NCBI RefSeq assembly: GCF_900590885.1
Contig: NZ_UUON01000001.1
Location: 186,001-250,000, forward strand
Reading direction: 5' to 3'
Length of the DNA: 64,000 nucleotides
Source of the DNA: Pseudomonas viridiflava
GTDB taxonomy: Bacteria > Pseudomonadota > Gammaproteobacteria > Pseudomonadales > Pseudomonadaceae
Shown here: one piece after another, positions 33,723-42,346 of the stretch
Layout of the letters: each line of letters begins with the position of its first letter
How positions within the stretch are numbered: the first letter of the stretch is position 1
Position numbers and translations under genes: made by a program
The notes under the pieces: generated by a model
Databases searched by the model: none
What the model was told of the DNA's origin: nothing
The model's input: only the letters and a program-made list of their open reading frames with translations

Positions 33723-35812
33723 GCGCCTGCTCCTTCATCAACGAGGGTGATATGCAGGTTGCCGAGTCGGTCGACCAGCACCTGGTTGCCGGGATGCACC
33801 AGCACGGTGGAGCCCGCGTCCTCGATCACCGCCGGGCCATGCAAGCGCATGTGCGGCTCCAGGCGGGCGTAGTCGTAGATCGCGGTGTCGTGGATGCCTT
33901 CCAGGGCGAAGTCCACCGGGCGCTGGCCTTTGTGTGCGTCGGCCAGCAAGCGGCCGGTGACAGGCAGGGCTTGCAGGTTCAATTTGCCGATCTGGGCAAC
34001 CGCCACCAGGTGGAAGCCGATGATTTCCAGCGGCGCCTGCAGGCGGTAGGTGTATTGCTGTTCATAGAGGCCATGAAAGCGCTGGGCGATGGCGGGCCAA
34101 TGCGCGGTCAGTGATTCGCCGCTGCTCAATGGCACCTCAACGGCATGTTCCTGGTTCTGGTAGCGCAGCTTGCAATACACCTGCAACTCGACCTGTTCCG
34201 GGGTAATCCCGTCGTCGATAAATTGCGCGCGGGCGTTGTGCATCAGCTCCTGCAGAAACACCTGGGTCTGCGCCACTGCGCCGTCGCGCTGGGTTTCAAC
34301 GAAGCGATTGATAAACAGGTCACGGCGCAGGTCGGACATGGTCATGCCCCAGGCGGAAAACACCGAGGCGCCACGCGGCACGATGACCTTCTTGACCCCC
34401 AGTTCCTGGGCCAGCGCTACGGCGTGCATCGCGCCGCCGCCGCCAAACGCCACCAGGGTCAGCTCCCGCGGGTCGTGGCCACGGCTCAACGACACCAGCT
34501 TGAGCGCGTTGACCATATTGTCGTTGGCGATGCGCACGATGCCCCGGGCGATCTCGTTGATGGGCAGCTTCAAGCGTTTGCTCAACTGGACAAAGGCCTG
34601 GTGCACGGCGGACATATCCGCCCCCAGCTCACCGCCGCAGAAGTAGTGTGGGTTGATCCGGCCCAGGGCCAGGTTGGCGTCGGTGGTGGTGATTTGACTG
34701 CCGCCGTTGCCATAGGCTGCAGGGCCAGGCACGGCACCGGCGGATTGCGGGCCGACGTGCAGCTTGTCGAACTCATCGACCCAGGCAATCGAGCCGCCGC
34801 CGTTGCCGATTTCCACCAGGTCCACCACCGGCACCATGATCGGGTAGCCGGCGTTAAGGCGGTCGCGTTCAATCCAGTAATCGGTCTTGATCGACACCTG
34901 GCCGTTACGCACCAGCGAGCACTTGGCGGTGGTGCCGCCGATGTCCAGCGCCAGCAGGTTCGGTTCGTCGAGCAAGCGGCCCAGCTCGGCGGCGGCCCAG
35001 AAACCGCTGGCCGGGCCGGACTCGACCATGGTGATGGGGGTGTCGCGGGCATGGCGCACACTGTCGACGCCGCAGTTGGATTGCATGATGTACAGCGGCG
35101 CCTGATAGCCGCCCTCGCGCAGGCCGGTTTCGAGGTTGTCGAGGTAACGCGCCGCGATGGGTTGCACATACGCCGACAGCACGGTGGTACTCGAGCGCTC
35201 GTATTCGCGCCATTCGCGGGTGATCTGGTGGGAGGCCACCACCGAGATCCCGGGCCACAGCCGTCGTACTTCGTTGAGCACGGCCTGTTCGTGGGCCGGG
35301 TTGGCATAGGCATGCAGCAGGCAGATGGCGACGGCCTCTACGCCATCGGTGCGAAAGGCGCCGAGCATGTCGGGCAGGCAGGCAAGGTCCAGCGGCTCGC
35401 GCTCGCTGCCATCGGTGTGCAGGCGCCCGGCGATTTCGCCGCGCAGGTAACGCGGCACGAACGGCGTGGGTTTGACCCATTTGAGGTTGAAGTAATCCGG
35501 GCGGTTGGCGCGGGCAATTTCCAGCACGTCGCGAAACCCCTGAGTGGTGATCAGCGCCGTCTTTACGCCGCGCCGTTCGGTGAGGGCATTGATCACCACC
35601 GTGGTGCCGTGGGCCAGAAAGTCGACGGCGTTGAGGTCCACTTCGGCTTTGCGCAACACATTGAGCACGCCTTGGGCGAAGTTGGGCGGGGTGGTATCCA
35701 CCTTGGCGGTACGAATGATCTGCTCGCCGGTCGCCGGGTTGCTTTCGAAATAGACCAGATCGGTAAAGGTGCCGCCGACATCGGTTGCTACACGTACAGT
35801 TTTGCCGTCCAT
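33719..35812 (-). CDS. hyuA: Hydantoinase A / 5-oxoprolinase alpha subunit
   Basis: 697 residues from ATG 35812 (MDGKTVRVATDVGGTFTDLV); a GTG six bases earlier is better spaced from GAGGAG and may be the true start, adding two residues. The ASKHA-type phosphate loop DVGGTFTDLV, the segment ALDIGGTTAKCSLV and VAFGGGGAMHAVALA are typical of HyuA_N and HyuA domains, which bind ATP and activate the ring carbonyl. It heads the operon, and the 170-base gap before it (35813-35981) should contain the operon promoter under the MalT-like regulator. The exact cyclic amide cannot be told from the sequence. Confidence 0.93.
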   Translation of the reverse strand: MDGKTVRVATDVGGTFTDLVYFESNPATGEQIIRTAKVDTTPPNFAQGVLNVLRKAEVDLNAVDFLAHGTTVVINALTERRGVKTALITTQGFRDVLEIARANRPDYFNLKWVKPTPFVPRYLRGEIAGRLHTDGSEREPLDLACLPDMLGAFRTDGVEAVAICLLHAYANPAHEQAVLNEVRRLWPGISVVASHQITREWREYERSSTTVLSAYVQPIAARYLDNLETGLREGGYQAPLYIMQSNCGVDSVRHARDTPITMVESGPASGFWAAAELGRLLDEPNLLALDIGGTTAKCSLVRNGQVSIKTDYWIERDRLNAGYPIMVPVVDLVEIGNGGGSIAWVDEFDKLHVGPQSAGAVPGPAAYGNGGSQITTTDANLALGRINPHYFCGGELGADMSAVHQAFVQLSKRLKLPINEIARGIVRIANDNMVNALKLVSLSRGHDPRELTLVAFGGGGAMHAVALAQELGVKKVIVPRGASVFSAWGMTMSDLRRDLFINRFVETQRDGAVAQTQVFLQELMHNARAQFIDDGITPEQVELQVYCKLRYQNQEHAVEVPLSSGESLTAHWPAIAQRFHGLYEQQYTYRLQAPLEIIGFHLVAVAQIGKLNLQALPVTGRLLADAHKGQRPVDFALEGIHDTAIYDYARLEPHMRLHGPAVIEDAGSTVLVHPGNQVLVDRLGNLHITLVDEGAGA

Positions 35813-35981
35813 ACCCACGGGGCATCTCCTCAGGCGAATGATGTGATGGGAGACAGGAGAGCCTGGGGCTCTCGCTGGTAGGGTCGATGCTAGGCGGGGA
35901 AGAGCCCGGCGGGCCACGGGCGGCGAGGGTAGGTGGGTGGGCTTTTGCAGCGAGGGCTACCCGGATGGGTAGCGCGGTGGG

Positions 35982-38726
35982 TCACGCAGGCGGGTCAAGT
36001 ACGCCAAGGCGTAATGCAGCGCTGATGGCGGCGGTGCGGTTGTCCACCGACAGCTTGGCGAATACATGCTTGAGATGGAATTTGACGGTATTCTCGGAGA
36101 TGTCCAGCGCCTGGGCGATCGTCTTGTTCGGCTGGCCGTTGGCGAGCAGGGCAAGGATCTGGGTTTCCTTGGCGCTGAACGGCAACCGCGCCCGCACTGG
36201 ATGCGCGCGCCAGCCGCGCAGGCGCGTGAGCAGCGCGGCCTGGCCGGGAAAGGTCTCCGGGCAGGCCTCAAGGGCGGGCAGCAGGCTTGGGCCCACTTCC
36301 AGCAGCAGGCCGGGCAAGGCCTGGGGTGACACCTGGGTGAGGATCGCGGTGATGGCCTGAGGCTCCAACCCGGGCTGGCCTTTGCTGTACGCCGCCAGCG
36401 AAAGCAATTGCAGGCGCCAGGTGCACAGCTTCAAGCCCTTGCCCCCCAGCACCATGACGGCCTGTTGCAGGCGGTTCAAGGCGGCGCCCGAGCTGCCCGT
36501 GGTCAGCTCCAGCCGCGCCAGTGCGAGGGTTGCTGCCTCGTAATTGCGCCAATCGGCGTGGTTGCCGGCAACGCGTTCAAGGTCGGCGTGCACCGCTTCC
36601 TGGCGTGCTTGAGCCGACGATCCGCATTGCAGCAGCAGATCCACGCGCCAGGCTTTGACCAGTTGGTTCATGCGTGGCCAGTTGCGTGCGGTCGCCAACC
36701 CGTCCACCTGGTCCAATTCGCGCAGCGCAGCTTGCAAACCCTGGTTGCGCAGGGCGGTGCGCCAGGCCACCTCGGCGGGGACCGCGGCGATATCCAGCCA
36801 GCCATCGGTCTGCTCGATAGAGGCCCAGCCGTCGCGCACCCAAGGCGTGGTTTCGGCCCAGGCGCCTTGCCAATACAGATGCTGGGCCTTGAGGCAGCCG
36901 ACCAGCGCCTTGGCGGAGCTTTCACGGCCAAATTGCCGGGTGGTAATCGCCAGGGACTCCTCCACCGTTCGGCTCGCTTGTTCGATGCTGCCGCTCATGG
37001 CCAGCGCTTGCGCCTCATGTACGCGGCAATAATGTTCGCCGCGCGGGGTGTCGATCGAGCGCATTTTGATCAGGGCCCTACGGATAGTGTTCAGCGCCTG
37101 GGCCGGTTCGCCGAGGGATATCGCCTTCACCGCCTGCACGGCCTCCAACGTGGCCAAGGCCATCACCTCGTCGCCCTGCAGCTGCTCCGGGTCGAAGGCC
37201 GCCACCTCGCCCGCGTCAAAGCAGTCCACATAGGCGTTCGCCAGCGTCTGGATGACATGGAAGTCACGGGCCTGGCGCTTGTCGGCCTGGATGAGGCCCT
37301 GGGCCAGTTGCAACATGTGGGCAGCCATTGCATGGTCGCCGAGTTTGGCGTGCAGGTACGCTTGCATCAGTAACAGGTCCGGCTCACTGCGGCGGGTCGG
37401 CTCGTCGAATTGTCGCAGCAGGCTCTGTGAATAGCGGATGCCGTGGTTGAGCACGGTTTCCCAGCCCCCTGCGCGCACCACCAGGCGGGTGGCCAGGCGC
37501 GTGTCGCCGGCACGCAGGGCATGGCTGACGGCCTGTGCCCAATCTTTCTCCTGGGCGAGCCACTGCGCGGCTGCGCGATGGATGCGCTGGGCGTCTTGTG
37601 TGTCGATCCGTGCCCGCAGAAAGTCGCGCAGCAGGCGGTGGTGACGAAACCATTTACGCCCGCTGTCCAGCGGCACCAACAGGGCGTCCAGGTGGTCCAG
37701 TTTGGCCAGCAGTTGCGCGGTGTCCCCGCGCCCTCGCACCGCGTCGGCGAAGCTTGCGTCGAAGCGCTCCAGCAAGGCGGTATCGAGCAGAAACGCCTGG
37801 CAGTCCGCCGGTAGCCGCTCCACCACTTGTTCCGTCAGGTACGCGGCCATATCGGTGACGCGACCAGAGAACTCCTTGAGGTCGTGCAGCGACCCGTTGC
37901 CGCTGCCTCGCCACAGCCGCGCCAGCTGTACGGCAACCACCCAGCCTTCGGTGGTTGCATGCAGGTGCTGCAGGTCGTCGTCCGAGAGGTCAGCGCCGAG
38001 TATGCCGCGCGTTTCGTCCACGCACAGGGTCAGGTCCTGCGCCGACACTTCATGCACCCACCCCATGGTCTTCCAGCGTGCCAGCGGCCAGCGCGGGCGC
38101 GTGCGGCTGGCCACGACCCACTGCAGCCAGGGCGCGGCCTGTTCCAAAAGCGCTTGCACCAGCTGGTCGAGTGGCTCGTTGGGCGCACTGCAAAAATCAT
38201 CCAGCAACAACGTGATGGGGCGGTTTTCCGTGGCCAGGGCGTTCATCAGGGCGGTGAGGGTGCGCTGGGGGTCTGGGTCCAGCGACTGGGTCTCGGCCAG
38301 TTGCCGTAACGGGCCAAGGTCCAGGCCGGCGTGGTCAAGCGCCAGGATCAGGTAGGCAAGGAAGCGATTGGGTTCGGCATCGGCTTCATCCAGCGATAGC
38401 CAGGCCACGATGGCCGCAGGGTCGGGGCGCAGCAGTTCTTCGCGCCACTGCATCAGCAGGGTGGTCTTGCCGTAGCCGGGCGGTGCGACCACCAGCATCA
38501 AGGGGCCCTTGATGCGGGTTTTCAATGACGCCAACAGACGTTGACGCGGCAGGGACATCACCAGTGTCTGCGGCGGCGTCAATTTGCCGACCCAGCGCCA
38601 GGCATGGGGTGAGTGATACGTAGGGTCGTGGGTCACGGCGGCGTGTGTCGAGGCTGAGGATTCAGAGGCTTTATCAGCAATCGCCGTAGCGCGTTGGGTG
38701 GTTGCGTAACGGAATGTTTTATTCAT
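35982..38726 (-). CDS. MalT-like large LuxR-family regulator
   Basis: 914 residues from ATG 38726; a GTG at 38780 is an alternative and neither has a clear ribosome site. Order: STAND ATPase with Walker A APPGYGKTTL near residue 85 and Walker-B-like LLLDDF; a long helical repeat region (about 370-830) that in MalT binds the inducer; a C-terminal LuxR HTH (FSAKETQILALLANGQPNKT through ENTVKFHLKHVFAKL). Such proteins oligomerise on ATP and inducer binding and activate a catabolic operon. It is directly upstream of hyuA on the same strand, 170 bases away, and is the obvious candidate to control it. Confidence 0.88.
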   Translation of the reverse strand: MNKTFRYATTQRATAIADKASESSASTHAAVTHDPTYHSPHAWRWVGKLTPPQTLVMSLPRQRLLASLKTRIKGPLMLVVAPPGYGKTTLLMQWREELLRPDPAAIVAWLSLDEADAEPNRFLAYLILALDHAGLDLGPLRQLAETQSLDPDPQRTLTALMNALATENRPITLLLDDFCSAPNEPLDQLVQALLEQAAPWLQWVVASRTRPRWPLARWKTMGWVHEVSAQDLTLCVDETRGILGADLSDDDLQHLHATTEGWVVAVQLARLWRGSGNGSLHDLKEFSGRVTDMAAYLTEQVVERLPADCQAFLLDTALLERFDASFADAVRGRGDTAQLLAKLDHLDALLVPLDSGRKWFRHHRLLRDFLRARIDTQDAQRIHRAAAQWLAQEKDWAQAVSHALRAGDTRLATRLVVRAGGWETVLNHGIRYSQSLLRQFDEPTRRSEPDLLLMQAYLHAKLGDHAMAAHMLQLAQGLIQADKRQARDFHVIQTLANAYVDCFDAGEVAAFDPEQLQGDEVMALATLEAVQAVKAISLGEPAQALNTIRRALIKMRSIDTPRGEHYCRVHEAQALAMSGSIEQASRTVEESLAITTRQFGRESSAKALVGCLKAQHLYWQGAWAETTPWVRDGWASIEQTDGWLDIAAVPAEVAWRTALRNQGLQAALRELDQVDGLATARNWPRMNQLVKAWRVDLLLQCGSSAQARQEAVHADLERVAGNHADWRNYEAATLALARLELTTGSSGAALNRLQQAVMVLGGKGLKLCTWRLQLLSLAAYSKGQPGLEPQAITAILTQVSPQALPGLLLEVGPSLLPALEACPETFPGQAALLTRLRGWRAHPVRARLPFSAKETQILALLANGQPNKTIAQALDISENTVKFHLKHVFAKLSVDNRTAAISAALRLGVLDPPA

Positions 38727-38920
38727 GGCGGCGCGGTGTCTGTCAGCAGGTCGCTGCGGCGCTCGCCACAGTCTCATCACCCATATGCAGCGCAGCTTAT
38801 GGCTCTTTTCCTACACCCTTTGCAGGAGTTTTCCGAAACTGTCCGTCAGTGACTTTTTATGACGCGCAAAAGCTTCCAGAGCCGCGATCGCAGCTGACTT
38901 CAAAGGCCGTCACTGACCAC

Positions 38921-38995
38921 TCAGCAAAAAAGCTGAGCCACCGAAAGCAGGCAAATCACTTGCACCAACATTTGCGCTCGAATGGGATGTTTCAT
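38921..38995 (-). CDS. 24-residue hydrophobic small ORF with strong ribosome site
   Basis: MKHPIRAQMLVQVICLLSVA followed by QLFC and a TGA. AGGAGGT is placed eight bases before the ATG, the best ribosome site in the area. The stop lies in a small hairpin (CTCAGC-AAAAAA-GCTGAG on +, 38919-38936). The peptide would be a single membrane helix or a leader peptide. It lies 195 bases upstream of the MalT-like start on the same strand. No family is recognised. The rest of 38727-39280 shows nothing else supportable. Confidence 0.4.
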   Translation of the reverse strand: MKHPIRAQMLVQVICLLSVAQLFC

Positions 38996-39280
38996 CGCCG
39001 CCAACCTCCTGTACAGCTGCTGGTAGTGTCATGGGTAAAGGCCCGAGCCAGAGCGTTCTACGGGTGTAGATCCGGCCTGGATCGCCAATAACACATGCAA
39101 CTGTTGAGTTGAGTATAGGTCGGGAAACGGATTCTTGACGGTTGGCCGGTTTGCGCTGGCCGGCGGGCGTTGCTTACAACTATCTGCCTGGGCCATCGCA
39201 CTTTTTTTCATTTCTCAAATCTATCTCTGTCGCAGCCCCGCCGATTCCCCGTGTGGGCAACAGAACCAGACCGGGTGCCG

Positions 39281-40018
39281 ATGGATCGCACGTCACTGTT
39301 ACTCAACCTTCGCCGTACGCTGCTGGCCGCCGTGTTGTTGCTCTGTGCCAACGGCTGCACGCAGCAGCAAGGGCGCGATATCGCCAAGCAGTTCAGCAAT
39401 GGCAAACCCGATGAATTCTTCCAGACCAGTGTCGATCGCATGGCCACCCTGGGCATGCGCGACAACCTGCAAAGCCTGTATCTGTTGATGAACAAGCTCT
39501 ACCTGCGCAACCCCAACCAATGGCGACAGTCGGGTTACCCGGATGCGGTGACGGCTGCGCGCGAGATCCGCCAGGCCATTGAGCAGCGCCGAACCTTGCC
39601 GGCCCTGGGCGAGCGTCGCGACCTTGCCGCCCTGAGTTATTCGTTGAGCCCGGAGTTCAAGGGCGACCGGGTCGGCGCGTTTATCTATGCCATCGGCAGC
39701 ATGCTGGTGACGGCGCACGGCGGGCGTACCGAGTTCTACATGACCGACTCGATCGACCCGCAATTCGTCAGCAATGCCGCGCGCAATATCGAGAAGGCTA
39801 CCTGGTTGCTCGGTAAACGCCAGGACGCGAATGGCGTGCTGCTGCTGTTTTCCAACGAGATTTCGGAGGAGGGCAGCAACCTGAGTTTCGCCGTCGAGTT
39901 CGGCAAAATCGTCGCACGCCTCGACCTGTTGACCCAGATGCTGGATGAGCGCTACCGGCGCATTGGGCTCAACTACGCGCAAAGTTTGTTGCTGATGAAT
40001 TTCCTGCCGGTGCAGTAG
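39281..40018 (+). CDS. Putative lipoprotein of unknown function
   Basis: 245 residues from ATG 39281; in-frame GTG codons at 39275 and 39251 are alternatives, as the ribosome site is weak. Residues 8-26 form a signal helix (LRRTLLAAVLLLCANGC) ending in Cys26, a plausible lipid attachment site. The remainder is soluble, with AAREIRQAIEQRR, GAFIYAIGSMLVTAHGG and a C-terminal helical part. No family is recognised with confidence. The gene is single, reads away from the MalT-like regulator, and the product should be anchored in the envelope. Confidence 0.7.
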   Translation: MDRTSLLLNLRRTLLAAVLLLCANGCTQQQGRDIAKQFSNGKPDEFFQTSVDRMATLGMRDNLQSLYLLMNKLYLRNPNQWRQSGYPDAVTAAREIRQAIEQRRTLPALGERRDLAALSYSLSPEFKGDRVGAFIYAIGSMLVTAHGGRTEFYMTDSIDPQFVSNAARNIEKATWLLGKRQDANGVLLLFSNEISEEGSNLSFAVEFGKIVARLDLLTQMLDERYRRIGLNYAQSLLLMNFLPVQ

Positions 40019-40153
40019 CGGTAACGCTGCCGGGCGGTCGGTGCGCTGTTTCTTTTTCTTGCGTAGGAAACGGCTGATCTTGCGTTTCGCCGCTTGAACA
40101 CCCCTCGTGCGCGCAATAGCCTCGGACTTTTCCGCAAATAATGAGGCCCGACC

Positions 40154-40411
40154 TTGGGTAAGCGAAAAACGGTGTGGCCGACGGACCGCGAAATACGCCT
40201 GCGCTTTATGCTCTTCGCGGTGATCGATGCCGCGAGCGTTCAGGGCGTTCCCTCCGAACTGTTGCTGCCCGCGCACAAGCTGCTGCGTGACTCGCCGACA
40301 GAGGCGCAGTTGCTGGCTGCCCTGGCTGAAATTCAGGCCACCGATGAAATGTATGGGTTCAGGTTTACTCCAGGGTCAGAGGCGGAAGAGCTGATGCAGG
40401 CGCTGGAGTAA
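40154..40411 (+). CDS. Hypothetical protein, 85 residues
   Basis: Starts at TTG 40154 with GAGG seven bases upstream, giving MGKRKTVWPTDREIRLRFML. The product is mostly helical and acidic at the end (EIQATDEMYGFRFTPGSEAE, then ELMQALE). No membrane segment or known motif is visible. It is 135 bases after the lipoprotein gene on the same strand, possibly in one unit. The codon use looks like that of its neighbours, which supports a real gene, but the function is unknown. Confidence 0.55.
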   Translation: MGKRKTVWPTDREIRLRFMLFAVIDAASVQGVPSELLLPAHKLLRDSPTEAQLLAALAEIQATDEMYGFRFTPGSEAEELMQALE

Positions 40412-40780
40412 ACCGCCAGCTACAGTCGTGTGTGCTGTGCTGCAGTTTGCCCTCCAGAGTATTTCGATCAATGAACGCAGACGTCGTACAGGGTGCAAGT
40501 TCGCATTCCTCGCGCCTGCGTTAGATCGTTTATTTCCTTCCGGTTGGTCGACATTACTGCATCGAATATCCATCGCGTCGTTTGCCACACATAAACAGCG
40601 CTAACTGACGCGCTAACGCTGATATCGCCATCATCGCATCCAATGTCGCTGTCTTGAGCGGCTAAGCTTTCCTTCGAACGTCCAAACCTGCTGCTCTGCC
40701 GCCGTCTTGCGCCGCCGCTGGGCGTCTCTAGAATCGGCGCCAGAACTTAGCCATTTCCTGTCGATTACGGAGTTTCGAAC
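40412..40780. other. Gap before the methionine-rich gene
   Basis: 369 bases with no supported gene. A partial direct repeat (GCTAACTGACGCGCTAACG, near 40600) is visible. No metal-responsive operator (CueR- or CopR-like) could be identified by eye. The promoter of the methionine-rich gene should lie here. Confidence 0.4.
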
Positions 40781-41260
40781 ATGATGAATGCAATGCAGAT
40801 GCCGATGAACACCTCCATGCCCATGATGCCGATGATGGGCATGCCGATGATGATGGCGACCATGCAATGCAGCATGGCCGGTGACGCCATGATGTGCACC
40901 ATGAAGCCTGCAGCCGGCATGGACATGGCTCAGTTCAAGACCAACGCCGAAACGATGGCGATGATGATGAACTGCGGCATGCCGATGATGATGCAGTGCG
41001 CCAATATGTCGATGATGTGCATGTCGGCTGACGCCATGGCCATGATGACCAAGATGAACATGCCGATACCGATGATGGCGTGCGTGATGGAGTGCACAAT
41101 GCAGGCTGACGGCATGGTGTGCAAAATGATGCCGATGCCAGGCATGAGCATGACCATGATGGGCAACTGCTGCACGCTCATGAACAAATTGATGAACGAC
41201 TGCGCCATGCCCATGATGATGAGCTGCAATGGCATGCCGATGATGTGCTGCACCTGCTGA
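40781..41260 (+). CDS. Methionine- and cysteine-rich protein, possible Cu(I)-binding
   Basis: 159 residues, of which by direct count 59 are Met (37%) and 15 are Cys. ATG has GGAG eight bases upstream and a bidirectional terminator follows the stop, so expression is likely. There is no signal peptide, so it should stay in the cytoplasm. A unit of the form MxCxMxADxMxCxM recurs (MQCSMAGDAMMCTM, MECTMQADGMVCKM, and a variant CANMSMMCMSADAM), and the C-terminus is MMCCTC. Thioether and thiolate ligands in such density suggest a sink for Cu(I) or Ag(I), or an oxidant-scavenging protein; it matches no family I know. Methionine-rich copper proteins such as CopC, CopA and CusF use shorter Met motifs. 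Confidence 0.75.
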   Translation: MMNAMQMPMNTSMPMMPMMGMPMMMATMQCSMAGDAMMCTMKPAAGMDMAQFKTNAETMAMMMNCGMPMMMQCANMSMMCMSADAMAMMTKMNMPIPMMACVMECTMQADGMVCKMMPMPGMSMTMMGNCCTLMNKLMNDCAMPMMMSCNGMPMMCCTC

Positions 41261-41276
41261 CAGGTCCCGCGCAAAT

Positions 41277-41306
41277 AAAAACGCCCCGATGATTCGGGGC
41301 GTTTTT
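41277..41306. terminator. Bidirectional terminator
   Basis: CGCCCCGA-TGAT-TCGGGGCG flanked by AAAAA on the left and TTTTT on the right. It serves both the methionine-rich gene (+) and the converging XRE-cupin regulator (-). Confidence 0.92.
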
Positions 41307-41316
41307 GTTTGCGCGG

Positions 41317-41943
41317 TTAATCCAGTCGCTCGGGGTAGGTGATCACCAGGAAGGCCACCGCCTCGCTGTCCGCCGGGTTGCGATAGCGGTGGGGCTGGTC
41401 GGCGTAGAACAGAATCGAATCTCCGGTGGAGAGCAGGTAGCGCTCCTCATTGACGCTGACTTCCAGCACGCCTTGGGCCACCACCAGGTTTTCCTGGATG
41501 CCGGGGCCGTGGCCTGCCGAGACTTCCTCGCCGAGTGCACGCAGGCGGATCTCGTAGAATTCCGATTGGCGCGTCGTGTCGTAGGGGAACAATGCACGGC
41601 TGATAAACGCACCGTTGGCACTCACCAGGCGTTTGCTCTGCTGCGCCGGCAGCACCTCCACGCCTTCAAACGCGCGATCCTCAAGGAACGCCGCCACTGA
41701 CACCTTCAAGCCCTTGGCAATCTTGCACAGCACCTTGATCGACGGCACGCTGCGCCCGGATTCGATCTGCGCGAGCATCGCCCGGCTCACGCCGCACGCG
41801 CGCGCCAGGCCGTCAAGGGACAGGTGCCGCTTGCTGCGCAGGCGCTGCAGGTTGTGCGCGACGCAGAGGCTGATCACGTCGTCGTCGGTCGTCGGTTTGG
41901 GCAGCGGCGCGGGTGGCTCGGGGAGTACGTGCAGGAAATTCAT
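41317..41943 (-). CDS. XRE-family regulator with cupin domain
   Basis: 208 residues from ATG 41943; the longer frame to 42030 overlaps the next gene and is less likely, although the ribosome site is weak. Residues 30-90 form an HTH_3 domain (LSLDGLARACGVSRAMLAQI). Residues 125-205 form a cupin (GIQENLVVAQGVLEVSVNEE, then DSILFYADQPHRYRN). Such proteins sense small metabolites through the cupin and repress amine, amino-acid or aldehyde catabolism genes. A 52-residue gene lies five bases upstream on the same strand, so both are probably co-transcribed. The target is unknown. Confidence 0.87.
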   Translation of the reverse strand: MNFLHVLPEPPAPLPKPTTDDDVISLCVAHNLQRLRSKRHLSLDGLARACGVSRAMLAQIESGRSVPSIKVLCKIAKGLKVSVAAFLEDRAFEGVEVLPAQQSKRLVSANGAFISRALFPYDTTRQSEFYEIRLRALGEEVSAGHGPGIQENLVVAQGVLEVSVNEERYLLSTGDSILFYADQPHRYRNPADSEAVAFLVITYPERLD

Positions 41944-41948
41944 CGGCG

Positions 41949-42107
41949 TTACGCCCGGCGAGTATCGCTGGACGGCGCGGCTTGGGCGGTAAACACCGCA
42001 AGCCCGGCACGCGCTGCGTACATCGCCCACATCAACTCGGCCGCTGCACGTGCCTGGCGGCGTTTGCGGTGGAGGGTGAAGTCGATGACGGTAGCGGATG
42101 TGTGCAT
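41949..42107 (-). CDS. Small basic protein upstream of XRE regulator
   Basis: 52 residues from ATG 42107: MHTSATVIDFTLHRKRRQAR, then AAAELMWAMYAARAGLAVF. It has a basic N-terminal half and a hydrophobic middle. Its stop is five bases before the regulator start, which suggests coupling. No ribosome site is clear; a GTG at 42140 would add eleven residues. I do not recognise a family; short proteins of similar pattern occur in pseudomonads. Confidence 0.5.
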   Translation of the reverse strand: MHTSATVIDFTLHRKRRQARAAAELMWAMYAARAGLAVFTAQAAPSSDTRRA

Positions 42108-42298
42108 GGCGGTGTTCTCGTGGGTGTTCAGTGGCTCCACAGTAATGCGTGCTGGTTATTTCGTTAAATACTGAGTTTGCATGTGGTCATGCGATTTTGG
42201 ACTTAGCAAATGAATTCGGTCCGATGCTGTCGTGGGAAGGGTCTGGTCCGTTAATAAGGAGTGACCCGGCGGCCGTGCCTGTCTTCCCATCACTGTTC

Positions 42299-42322
42299 GC
42301 GTGCCAGGCCGGCCTGGCACGC
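42299..42322. promoter_or_regulatory. 24-base perfect palindrome before the TonB receptor
   Basis: GCGTGCCAGGCC followed immediately by its reverse complement, ending 24 bases before the receptor ATG. It does not look like a Fur box. It could be an operator or an mRNA hairpin that hides or spaces the ribosome site (AAGGA at 42334-42338). Confidence 0.55.
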
Positions 42323-42346
42323 CCCCGAATTCGAAGGACCCACCCC

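Noticed and set aside
34145..35881. Plus-strand open frame of 578 codons opposite hyuA
   Set aside because: Antisense shadow of hyuA, rich in His, Gly and Gln, with no family likeness.
40930..41274. Minus-strand ORF (114 codons) opposite the methionine-rich gene
   Set aside because: Ile/Met-rich mirror of ATG-rich DNA; no ribosome site, and it crosses the sense gene that has both ribosome site and terminator.
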